Shown: in pieces, positions 1-9,431 of the stretch
How positions within the stretch are numbered: position 1 is the first letter of the stretch
How the letters are laid out: each line of letters starts with the position of its first letter
Assembly (NCBI RefSeq): GCF_964340395.1
Contig: NC_135549.1
Location: 21,351,342-21,362,341 of the forward strand
DNA length: 11,000 nucleotides
Origin: Glandiceps talaboti
Lineage: Eukaryota > Hemichordata > Enteropneusta > Spengelidae
Direction: 5' to 3'
Notes under the pieces: generated by a model
Seen by the model: the letters and a program-made list of their open reading frames with translations, nothing else
Databases searched by the model: none
Told to the model about the DNA's origin: nothing
Made by a program: the position numbers and the translations under genes

Positions 1-48
1 ATGTATGTATGTATGTATGTATGTATGTATGTATGTATGTATGTATGT
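1..48. repeat. (ATGT)12 microsatellite, cut by window start
   Basis: Twelve uninterrupted ATGT tetranucleotides run from the first base of the window, so the real array probably extends further left. Nothing suggests coding use. Confidence 0.97.
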
Positions 49-118
49 CTCCATCTGTCTGTCTGTCAGTATCTGTCTCTCTCTGCCCCTCTCTGTCTCT
101 ATCTCTCAGACTGAGTAT
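49..118. repeat. CTGT/CTCT imperfect pyrimidine microsatellite
   Basis: Directly after the ATGT array comes a pyrimidine-rich tract of CTGT, CTCT and TCTCTG units. It is the complement of the GACA/GAGA mixture seen at 412-858 and 6974-7224, but with pyrimidines on the + strand. The tract is decayed and has no sharp right edge. Confidence 0.8.
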
Positions 119-281
119 GATTTCTTATCGATTATAGTATAATATCATAATAACTTTTTTATCCCGATGATAACATTTTCAAAGGCATGAATTTTAATTC
201 ACAACTCAACACATTGACATGGATTTCTGTGTTAATTGGAACACGATACCTTCAGGGCTAGCTCGCTAGGAATTACATTAC

Positions 282-311
282 AGTGAGTGAGTGAGTGGGT
301 GGATGGATGGA
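282..311. repeat. Short GTGA/GGAT tetranucleotide tract
   Basis: Three to four GTGA units run into GGTG and GGAT units. This is a short compound microsatellite with one-base changes between unit types. Confidence 0.8.
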
Positions 312-411
312 AAGTATTTTCTCCCCAGTAAGCATCAGGAATAGATTCCAAACATAACATGATTTGTCTGTTTGTTGACTGTTCAAGTTACAGCCTTGTT
401 TTCTAAGTAAG

Positions 412-454
412 TGAGAGAGACAGAGAAAGCGAACGAAACCGAGACAAAGAGATG

Positions 455-487
<33 letters not shown>

Positions 488-538
488 TACAAGACAGACA
501 GATGACAGAGCGACAGGCAGACAGTCAGCCAGCCAGCC

Positions 539-591
<53 letters not shown>

Positions 592-633
592 ATACAAGAC
601 AGACAGACAGACAGACAAACGGACGAACGGACG

Positions 634-664
<31 letters not shown>

Positions 665-739
665 AACCTAATACAGTGAGACAAAGATGGACAGAGAGAC
701 AAAGAAGAACAGGGACAGAGACAGTCAGAAAAAGAGGAC

Positions 740-801
<62 letters not shown>

Positions 802-858
802 TAGTAATCAGACAGCCAGCCAGCCAGCCAGCCAGACAGACAGACAGACAGATGGTCA
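412..858. repeat. Compound GACA/CAGA, GACG and CAGC microsatellite
   Basis: About 450 bases are dominated by CAGA tetranucleotides. Clean runs lie near 455-486, 540-588, 599-618, 640-664 and 745-801. They are broken by GACG units (619-640), CAGC units (about 526-539 and 812-834) and short non-repeat linkers. The linker with CAATACAAGACAGACAGA occurs at 485-502 and again at 590-607, and GAGACAAAGAGATGGACAGA at 441-460 has a near copy near 678. Both strands give apparent open frames here (Thr-Asp-Arg-Gln repeats on +, Cys-Leu-Ser-Val on -). The tetranucleotide period simply avoids stop codons, so these are not genes. Confidence 0.97.
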
Positions 859-861
859 GAG

Positions 862-3066
<2,205 letters not shown>

Positions 3067-3108
<42 letters not shown>

Positions 3109-3109
3109 G
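3067..3109. repeat. (GTT)14 trinucleotide microsatellite
   Basis: Fourteen uninterrupted GTT units are followed by ATGTTGATGAT, a decayed edge. The surroundings are AT-rich and non-coding. Confidence 0.96.
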
Positions 3110-3693
3110 ATGTTGATGATAATTCACCTAACTATACCCCTGAAGATATAGCTGAGTGATGTAGGTCCAATAAGGATGAACTGAAATATCACAGAATAAT
3201 TAAATAAGTCAAATGCTCAATGAGTCATGTTCTATCGAAACTCAATAAACATTCAACTTTACAAGGTTTCAACGTTAGTTCTGGCTGTACCTCGGAATTT
3301 AGAACATTGCTAAAACTGACCTACCGGAAACTCATAATTTCACTGTAAGGGATTTGTTAGTTTTTGCGGGGGAGGGATGTCAAAGGAGTTGTGAAGGTAA
3401 ACTTTGACATTTCCATAACCCCCGCCCGGCCTCGCTAATAAAAATTGAGTTCTAAAACATCTGTGTCGCGCTACAAAAAGATATTTGAATAACCCTACTC
3501 TCGCATACAACCGATAGCGTTTATATTTGTTACCCAACTGTTTTAAATTGAGTCCCAAGACGAAGTCTTGTGTTGTTCATGTTTCTACAACAAGTGTAAT
3601 ATATACTAATAACAACTAGAAAAATACTTACATGGTGCAATATTACAAAGAACATAGCGTGTGATCCACTGAAAAAATACAAACGTTTATAAA
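3110..3693. other. Non-coding stretch with a C/G-rich island
   Basis: Mostly AT-rich. A local G-run (GCGGGGGAGGG near 3366-3376) and a C-rich partner (CCCCCGCCCGGCC near 3420-3432) stand about 45 bases apart and could pair weakly. A 72-codon minus-strand frame crosses this stretch, but I recognise no domain in it and do not call it a gene. AAGAC-GAA-GTCTT near 3557-3569 is a very short hairpin. Confidence 0.45.
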
Positions 3694-3864
3694 ATGGGAC
3701 ACCGCTTATGCAAACAGGTGATGAGGCTTGACGACTTCGCGTCGTACACAGATAGGAGACGGTGTCAAATTACTCTCGATGCCAAAGAAATGAAACCAAG
3801 GCCCATACCTCAATCACAGGAAACCATCACTCGCCGTGAAAGTAATATAAAGTTAAACCTGTAG
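3694..3864 (+). CDS. Possible short ORF or exon, 56 codons, unknown
   Basis: An ATG at 3694 opens a 56-codon frame ending at TAG 3862-3864. The frame is locally less AT-biased than its flanks and rich in charged residues (DDF, SYTDRRRC, QITLDAKEMKPRP). I recognise no family. CAATCACAG|G near 3820 resembles a splice acceptor and GAAA|GTAATA near 3841 a weak donor, so any coding part could be an exon rather than a small gene. The upstream frame is closed by TGA at 3670-3672. A poly-T run follows 19 bases after the stop. A chance frame remains the most likely explanation. Confidence 0.2.
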   Translation: MGHRLCKQVMRLDDFASYTDRRRCQITLDAKEMKPRPIPQSQETITRRESNIKLNL

Positions 3865-3882
3865 ATAAGTCACCTGAGGTGA

Positions 3883-3904
3883 TTTTTTTTTTTTTTTTTT
3901 TTTT
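3883..3904. repeat. T22 homopolymer
   Basis: Twenty-two consecutive T on the + strand, following CACCTGAGGTGA. Read on the minus strand it is a poly-A run and could be the tail of a decayed retrotransposed sequence, but no element body is recognisable. Confidence 0.95.
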
Positions 3905-3945
3905 ATGTTCTGTTTAAAATGCCACCTTTCCTTGTTTGTGTTTTT

Positions 3946-4001
3946 AGCCGATCATGATAACATTCAACACATGTATGGTTATCGAAATGGATCAGTCGGC
4001 T
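3946..4001. repeat. Imperfect inverted repeat
   Basis: AGCCGATCATGATAAC (3946-3961) faces a partner at 3978-4001 that starts GTTATC and ends TCGGCT. Outer arms AGCCGA/TCGGCT and inner arms GATAAC/GTTATC pair exactly, with unequal insertions between them. It could be a decayed hairpin element or chance. Confidence 0.4.
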
Positions 4002-4024
4002 AACAACATCAAAGATAAATATTC

Positions 4025-4237
4025 GTGAATATATATGATATCGGTGGTAATTGTGTAATGTATCATTTGCAAGCGACGGATGTTAGATCTGTTACTGTCC
4101 AAACGTTTGGAATAATTATTCAAGAGACTTCAAATGTTGAAGTGTTGAAGGTGACCTTGGCAATATTATTAAAACAGGTAAAGTTCCCAGAGTGTCTAGA
4201 ACCGATCTTAACTGCAGTTTCAACCAAGATTGGATGA
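4025..4237 (+). CDS. Possible exon-like ORF, 70 codons, unknown
   Basis: The frame encodes a protein-like stretch of mixed composition without low complexity, with a helix-prone segment (about residues 35-50, NVEVLKVTLAILLKQ). Its best support is AAACAG|GTAAAG at 4172-4183, a strong-looking splice donor directly after the Lys-Gln codons, so a true exon would end at 4177. A possible acceptor is CATTTGCAAG near 4072. I recognise no family, and no matching downstream exon is visible. The frame's end overlaps the first copy of the 43-base repeat family at 4229. Chance is quite possible. Confidence 0.2.
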   Translation: MNIYDIGGNCVMYHLQATDVRSVTVQTFGIIIQETSNVEVLKVTLAILLKQVKFPECLEPILTAVSTKIG

Positions 4238-4367
4238 GAAAGACCGAAGTCCTCTACTTGCTACGTTTTATAGTATGAATCCACAAAAATCTTACCAATA
4301 TTGAACATTATTATAATATTTTATCGTCGGACGCGACAAATGTCTAATCAACACTGTTACATTTTAT
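4229..4367 (+). repeat. Three tandem forward units of ~43-bp repeat
   Basis: Units are 4229-4271 (43), 4272-4324 (53, with about 10 inserted bases) and 4325-4367 (43). The family unit, derived by eye across the window, begins with CGTCTGGCTCGAC, has AAAATCTTAC in the middle and ends AACATTGCTACATTTTAT. Here the unit ends read TTGCTACGTTTTAT, ATAATATTTTAT and ACTGTTACATTTTAT. The middle unit carries ACAAAAATCTTAC. Copies are decayed but keep the period. Confidence 0.75.
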
Positions 4368-4405
4368 CTGCGTGAGCTACCTTTAGGGGATCCACACCCT
4401 CACAG
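4368..4405. repeat. Palindromic junction between opposed repeat runs
   Basis: Forward units meet reverse units here. CTGCGTGAG (4368-4376) on the left pairs, with a mismatch, with CTCACAG (4399-4405) on the right. The outer sequences ACATTTTAT and CTAAATGT continue the pairing into the flanking units. GGATCC lies close to the centre. The whole can fold into a long imperfect hairpin. Confidence 0.55.
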
Positions 4406-4549
4406 CTAAATGTGATAATTTGCACTTGGATTTTTGTGTCACCAGACGATAAAATGTAGCAATGTTTGTAAGATTATTTGTCGTCAGATGATGTTCTGTT
4501 GTAATCTGTTTGCTAGATTGAAGGTTTAATATGTTTGTCTTCGTTTGAT
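4406..4549 (-). repeat. Two clear and one decayed reverse units of ~43-bp repeat
   Basis: Read on the minus strand, 4406-4448 (43 bases) and 4449-4490 (42 bases) are clear copies. The second holds a near-perfect ATCTTACAAACATTGCTACA core. 4491-4549 is a more decayed copy with about 15 extra bases. They face the forward run at 4229-4367. Confidence 0.7.
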
Positions 4550-4893
4550 ACCTTAACACTTGAAAAAATACCGCGACAGTACATTTACACACGGTTTCAA
4601 CGTCTACGTTATACGAAATCTAAAGTCCTTGAAATTCATGACCAAACCCCGCGTCAATGTTAATTACTGCATTTAAACTTCTTCCCTAGATAACGTTCTT
4701 ATCTTATGAATCTTAATGATGTTTTTGGCTGAAAGTCTTTAAGAAAGAATTAAGCTACTACTCTATTTGAGATGTTAACAGTTCTTTCATTGGCTTTAGG
4801 TACAGGGTTACGTGACGGAAAGAAAGGAGGTCCTCGACGTTATTTTGGCAAATTGCAACGAACACCATGTGACCTGAAAAAAGCGTTTCAACT
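4550..4893. other. Non-coding spacer
   Basis: No gene, RNA or clear copy of the 43-base family is visible. The sequence is AT-rich and all frames are interrupted. Confidence 0.5.
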
Positions 4894-5106
4894 CACTGGA
4901 TGAAAATCTTTCTTACAGTACTAGTAATACGTTATATTCTGTGCTGAGATACTCACTATTTTACAATCGAAATCAGGGAGTATGAACGTCGTTCGGTGCG
5001 GCAAAATTCTTACAAACATTGCTGTTTTTATCATCTGGCTGATCAAAATCTTACTATTTCACCTACCTGACGCGACTGGATCTTACTACAGCCCACTCCA
5101 TATTAG
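4894..5106 (+). repeat. Forward run of ~43-bp repeat units
   Basis: Clear tandem units are 4990-5031 (42 bases), 5032-5065 (34, shortened in its second half) and 5066-5106 (41). The first has TTCTTACAAACATTGCTG and the second starts CATCTGGCTGATCAAAATCT. A probable decayed unit lies at 4894-4938 (CACTGGATGAAAATC...). The bases 4939-4989 between them are too changed to assign. Confidence 0.65.
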
Positions 5107-5775
5107 TGTTTACTAGTTATATTTGATACAACCACACAAAAACAAATATCAAAAACTGCACATTCTGCATTTCAATATGGACATTTCTTGCTGCACTTTG
5201 TTAAGTTAAATGAAATACAGCACTTAAACGTATTGACAGCAGAGCAGACACACAGGTACCAGTGTTTTGATGTCTGCATTTGGTGTCTGCACCGTGGCAC
5301 ATTACAGGACTGTGGATGAATTGAAACTGTTACAAACAGGCAAGGTAAACAACTGAATTGAATTAATAATACTTGACACAGTATGTTGGATGTACAGAGA
5401 CTTGTATTACATTCCATCATTTGATAAGAACAGCTGTATGGCCTCTTACATGATGGTAGTTCACATTAACAAACAAATGAGAAGTTCCCTGGCTTTTCAT
5501 GCACACATAACACTTTACTTATCAAACCATGAAATGTAAACACGTCTCTAGGATCTGCTGTTCCAACCTGCTGAGCTAAGTGTTATTAATCAAATTCATT
5601 TGTTTACCTTCCTTGTTTGTAACATGTTATGTTCGTCCACGGTCTGATGTCGGCAGTTGTAGTTCATTTCATTGAGACAAAAGTGTAGCATGTACACCTT
5701 CTTATCTAGATTCTTATTATATCAAACAGAGTTAGTGAACACTAACATGAAATGGGCTGTAACACTGCTTCTTTT
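5107..5775. other. Non-coding spacer
   Basis: About 670 bases without a supported gene. An 82-codon minus-strand frame here is Cys-rich but shows no recognisable domain, signal or splice context, so it is left out. CACTGCTTCTTTT at 5763-5775 may be the tail of one further decayed repeat unit. Confidence 0.5.
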
Positions 5776-5822
5776 CGTAATCGGATGTGAAAATAATCTT
5801 ATCAACATTGCTACATTTTTTT
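5776..5822 (+). repeat. Single forward ~43-bp repeat unit
   Basis: CGTAATCGGATGTG leads into AATAATCTTATCAACATTG and CTACATTT with an extended T run. It matches the family head, middle and tail in order, at about 47 bases. Confidence 0.7.
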
Positions 5823-5878
5823 TCGTGCATCCATTATCTTAGAATAGAAGACCATCGCCAAATCATATACACATGTCG

Positions 5879-6000
5879 ACGTCATTATAACAACAAATAC
5901 TTTTTCTGTGGGATGTCAATGGATTAAAAATGTAACGATTGTTCTCCACCACTTTCGTGCCAGTTGATAACATGTAGCAAGCTCCTTGTTGTGCCAGACG
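5879..6000 (-). repeat. Three reverse ~43-bp repeat units
   Basis: On the minus strand, 5967-6000 is a shortened copy (34 bases, CGTCTGGCACAAC head and TTGCTACATGTTAT tail). 5923-5966 is 44 bases (CAACTGGCACG head and CGTTACATTTTTAAT tail). 5879-5922 is 44 bases but strongly decayed. They face the forward unit at 5776-5822 across about 56 bases. Confidence 0.6.
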
Positions 6001-6058
6001 ACGCAGCTTCAAAATTGATACAGGGCTATGAAAATCACAAAATATGAAACAATACGTC

Positions 6059-6230
6059 CTCTGGCTCCTCAAAGAGCATATTATTAAACGCTGCTACATT
6101 TTATCATCTGGATCAACAAAAAATCCTATACAACGATGCTCCATTTAGTCGTCAGGCTTAACGCAACTTTGACTAACATTGCTACATTTTAGACAATCTT
6201 TTCGTTCTGCTCGACAAATATCTCTGCTGG
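6059..6230 (+). repeat. Forward tandem run of ~44-bp repeat units
   Basis: This is the cleanest tandem run: 6059-6104 (46 bases), 6105-6148 (44) and 6149-6191 (43), with tails GCTGCTACATTTTAT, GATGCTCCATTTAG and CATTGCTACATTTTA. After 11 bases a truncated fourth unit (6203-6230) keeps only the head CGTTCTGCTCGACAAATATC and ends in CTGCTGG. A weak further copy may lie at 6022-6058. Confidence 0.75.
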
Positions 6231-6305
6231 AAAGATTTTTTGTTGAGCCAGACGATAAACTGTAGCAGTACTCATAAGAAGTATTTTGATTTGTCGCCCC
6301 AAACG
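6231..6305 (-). repeat. Reverse ~44-bp repeat units
   Basis: 6231-6254 is a truncated head (minus strand CGTCTGGCTCAACAAAAAAT) directly abutting the truncated forward head at 6203-6230, giving an imperfect palindrome. 6255-6305 is a 51-base copy with insertion (minus strand head CGTTTGGGGCGACAAAT, tail CTGCTACAGTTTAT). Short open frames on both strands across this area are shadows of the repeats. Confidence 0.65.
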
Positions 6306-6387
6306 ACGTATTGTTTCTATTATCATGGTTTCCACGGTTGTAGATTGGCACACTATAAATCAGCTGAGGATTTATGGCATTTTACAG

Positions 6388-6427
6388 ATTATGTGGCAAC
6401 ATTGACAAGATTTTTATCAAGTCAGAC
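6388..6427 (-). repeat. Isolated reverse ~43-bp repeat unit
   Basis: The minus strand reads GTCTGACTTGATAAAAATCT, then TGTCAATGTTGCCACATAAT, a 40-base copy with head, middle and tail in order. It is the rightmost clear member of the family in the window. Confidence 0.65.
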
Positions 6428-6973
6428 AATACTGTGTTACGGGTGACACGGTTTCCATTGTATCATCATTCTCACCATCCCTGTCATTAGTGGTAACAGG
6501 AATCTTTATGGATTGCCTGTCAGTACTCGAGGTACACCATGAAGAGCATGTAATCACACAACGTCTATCACAGTCTGTCATTGTTTTCCCCAAGGTGATG
6601 GTATGACAATCTTGTTCTGATTAGTTTTCGAAAATGCGGAATGGTTCAAGCAAGGTCAAGATGATTTAGAAGTGACCTTGGACTGAATTGCTTGTATCGA
6701 AGTTAGTGAGATCATAATGGTACTAAGTACTCCAAATACAGCACCTTCATGGTGAGATAGATGAATTAGCCACAAACCTTTTAAGTCACAAAAGTAGAAT
6801 TTTTATAATACGATGAGACCTTTCCTAACATTTAATTTGTCAGAAAATAATTCTTTTCAATACCTATTTAGGAAGATGGAACGCAAAATCCTCTTTCTCG
6901 AACGGATTTACCATATATGCCTATTTAAATGCATGCGCAACGTGTCGACAACGAGGGTTGTGAATTGCGAAAT
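6428..6973. other. Non-coding stretch
   Basis: No supported gene. The only short symmetry noted is CAAGGTCA (6651-6658) facing TGACCTTG (6673-6680). Confidence 0.5.
6651..6680. promoter_or_regulatory. Inverted AGGTCA half-sites, 14-base spacing
   Basis: CAAGGTCA and TGACCTTG form perfect 8-base arms around a 14-base spacer. AGGTCA is the half-site of many nuclear receptors. The wide spacing is not a standard inverted element, so regulation is only a weak possibility. Confidence 0.2.
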
Positions 6974-7185
6974 GAGAGCGAGAGAGAGAGAGACATGTAG
7001 ACAGATGAATAGACACACACAGGGAGAATGAGACAGACATGCAAAGAAACAGACAGCGACAGATGCAGACAGACTGACACAGACGGATCGCGGAGAGACA
7101 GAAACAGAAAAAGAGACAAAAGATAGAGGCATAGTCAGACAGACAGGCAAAGAGAGGGGCAAAGAGAGAGAGACATACTCACAAC

Positions 7186-7224
<39 letters not shown>
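6974..7224. repeat. Purine-rich compound GA/GACA microsatellite
   Basis: GAGAGCGAGAGAGAG at the left passes through imperfect GACAGAC, CAAAGAGA and CACACA units into a clean CAGA run at 7187-7223. It has the same unit mixture and strand orientation as 412-858 but is more decayed. Apparent Ser/Leu/Val/Cys-rich frames on the minus strand are artefacts. Confidence 0.93.
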
Positions 7225-7226
<2 letters not shown>

Positions 7227-8344
7227 GAGGGCTTTGCACTAAATGTGCTAATATAACATTGACAGTATAAGTCTAAAGCTGCTACAACCCCTGATACATT
7301 AATATTAAAGAACTAATTTGTAAGTGCAACGACATTTCTGTCTGCGATTCTAAAAATTCTGTTCATCACACGTTGAAAAAGGACAAACTGATGCAGACTC
7401 AGCATCATGAATATGAAATCGTGATAAACCTTAAGTATTGAAATCTCTGTGGAGAAATAATAAGCTAAAAATATCCAGGCTAAACACATTCAGTTTTCCC
7501 TGATGTACACGTGTTAATAAAGTGTAGAATATTAAAGGTCGATGGTTGTCTTCTGGCATAGCTGCCTCCTCATACGCGTGGAAAGATGCTATCTTCTTGC
7601 TAATTCATTTAATCTACCCTACCCCTGAGACTTTCGTGCCGAAAAGTTTCCAAAAAAGTCGACAAAATTGTTGATATATCAGAGCTCATAGGAAGAGCCT
7701 CAAGGAAATACATACAGGTATGGTCACAGTTGTGAGGTCAAAATAACTTACAAAAATGTACTTTAAAGTGAGATACTCTTCCTATGAGCAAACGACACGG
7801 CTAACAATCTTCATTTGAGTCAAATTGGCGGTGTATTCTGTCTCTTAGAAATACCACTGTGAAAGATCTTTTCCATTTAGCTTACGTTCTACAACGAACG
7901 GTCTTTTGCAGTTATTATATGTACAAACCCTAACTTAGTCTCTATTTTTTTCACATCCCTCTATAAAAAAGGAAAACATAGTACAGATAATTTAATGTAT
8001 TAATTAAAAATTACGTGTATAACCTCTTGCAGAGGGTAAACATTCTACATAGTTTGAACGATGTCAGGTGTCATTTGAAAACAATGAAATGAGACAGTTT
8101 CATTATACGATACTCATTTTTTCAGAACTTGGTCCATGAGGCAATTATTTTTTTGTATCTTATTAGTGATGGCCATCAGACAAGGACTGGTACAGTAACT
8201 AAAAACAAAGTCCAGCCAATGTCTCGGTGTTGAATGCGTAGTGATGACACAACCTCCAATAATTGATACTACTGTCAATGTCATTTGACTAGAAAATCAA
8301 ATTTGTCTATTAAAAGCTGAAGATGGCTGTGGATATTTGATTAG
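7225..8344. other. AT-rich non-coding stretch
   Basis: About 1.1 kb with no supported gene or RNA. It contains the inverted repeat listed at 7684-7789. Otherwise nothing stands out. Confidence 0.55.
7684..7789. repeat. Inverted repeat with perfect 14-base arms
   Basis: GCTCATAGGAAGAG (7684-7697) pairs exactly with CTCTTCCTATGAGC (7776-7789) around 78 bases. The arms continue inward imperfectly (CCTCAA against TATCTCAC read in complement). This could be a small hairpin or MITE-like remnant. No flanking target duplication was evident. Confidence 0.7.
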
Positions 8345-8446
8345 GGTGAGGTTTTTTTTTTTTTTGTTTCTCATCTCCAATGGAATAGTCAGGCGGGTCG
8401 GGCGGGCGAAATAAAAAAAAAGGGGGGGCAAGAAAAAAAAGAGTAT
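8345..8446. repeat. GGGTCGG-motif interspersed element, copy 1
   Basis: In order: a T run (8352-8365), GTTTCTCATCTCC (8366-8378), a short linker, GGGTCGGGCGG (8395-8405), then an A-rich and G7 tract. GGGTCGGNCGG followed by AAATAAAAA recurs at 10652, and the exact complement of GTTTCTCATCTCC recurs at 10717-10729. The two segments are therefore related, with parts in opposite orientation. Confidence 0.55.
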
Positions 8447-9226
8447 TTTTTCAGTTCTATTCTCTGTCCTTTCTGTCCTGTTAGTCTCTATACAACTTCA
8501 TTTCTCTTCTCTTTATTGATTTCCTTGTTACAAGTCTCTTTCCTTCATTTCAGCAAGGTTGACAAGTCTGTAGAACAACTTTGTAAGAAGATGATTAAAT
8601 ACTTATCATCCTGATGGGTGTATATCTGTAGCCATGAACTATTGTGTGATTTTATCAGGAGTACTAATACATTCGTCCTATTAATCAAAGTGGCATTGCC
8701 ATCGCTAACAATGTTTTCAAGTTATCCAATTTGAACTTTAGTGTGTAACTTTTTGAAACACGTACGTGATTGTCACTGATCAGTGTGCTAGATGAATTTT
8801 CATTTATATATATCATTACTTCTATGAAACATTTTTCTTCAGTGTGAACTTGTCAAAATAATCCACCAGATAACATGTCAAGCATTTCTAGAACTCTTAC
8901 TGTTTAAAAGTAATTAAAAGTAATAATGTAAACATTGGAATGTCTTCAAAGGTCATGCATGTCATGGGTCATGAAACGGCTATGGAGTCGGTCATTTCCC
9001 AGATAATACAACTGATTTAAAGCTAAAAACTGGTCAAGAAATTTGGAATGCAGTATGACTTTTACCAATTTTAAGCATAATTTTGAAAACGATGGAAATA
9101 TTCTGAGCTATTATTGCATTGCAACAAAATGTACCGCGTGACAGTATTAATTTTGAGCCCTGTCCCTCATCAAACCTCAACGGCTTCTGCCATGATGAAA
9201 GACACATGCTGCTCTGACGTAACAAA
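8447..9226. other. AT-rich non-coding stretch
   Basis: No supported gene. The 12-base palindrome CACTGATCAGTG lies at 8774-8785. Nothing else stands out. Confidence 0.55.
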
Positions 9227-9268
9227 GGGGTTGGGTGGGTGGGTGGGTGGGTGAGATGGGGGGGGGGG
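9227..9268 (+). repeat. (GGGT)n and G-run, predicted G-quadruplex
   Basis: GGGG, then five GGG runs separated by single T (9233-9251), then GTGAGAT and a run of 11 G (9258-9268). Four G3 runs with one-base loops fit the standard intramolecular G-quadruplex pattern on the + strand. A minus-strand Pro/Thr/His-rich frame here is a by-product of the repeat. Confidence 0.9.
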
Positions 9269-9393
9269 TTAGACGGCGGTGTTCTGCCAAGGTTTCCAAC
9301 AAGTGGGGACACAGGCCCCTTAGTTCCAAAAAGTGGTGTCATTTGACAGGGAGTGGGGTCAATTATTATTGTTTATGAAATATTCATATAAAT

Positions 9394-9431
9394 TATCTCA
9401 GACCACTATAGAGATACTGTGGTCTGAGATA
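9394..9431. repeat. Perfect 13-base-arm hairpin
   Basis: TATCTCAGACCAC (9394-9406) is the exact complement of GTGGTCTGAGATA (9419-9431) with a 12-base loop. Pairing stops abruptly at 9393/9432. The compact, sharply bounded palindrome suggests a miniature fold-back element or the joined ends of one, not a terminator, as the setting is eukaryotic and non-coding. Confidence 0.8.

Noticed and set aside
3340-3558. 72-codon minus-strand frame
   Set aside because: No recognised motif, weak composition evidence and no clear splice sites; chance frame is the simplest reading.
5172-5420. Cys-rich 82-codon minus-strand frame, considered as a secreted peptide
   Set aside because: No convincing signal peptide with a cleavage site, no recognisable Cys framework and no transcript signals.
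6059-6305. CRISPR-like array
   Set aside because: The units are contiguous, decayed and without unique spacers of constant length, and the genome appears to be eukaryotic.
5863-6446. Short frames on both strands between the repeat runs
   Set aside because: They read through the 43-44-base repeat units, which lie in both orientations and have varying lengths.
6908-7225. Minus-strand Ser/Leu/Val/Cys-rich frame resembling membrane segments
   Set aside because: It lies over a purine microsatellite; hydrophobicity follows from CTCT and CTGT codons.
8774-8785. Palindrome CACTGATCAGTG
   Set aside because: Twelve bases without a loop or supporting context; expected occasionally by chance in 11 kb.
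9034-9342. 102-codon minus-strand frame with Pro/Thr/His-rich section
   Set aside because: The Pro-rich part is the complement of the GGGT array, and no domain is visible on either side.
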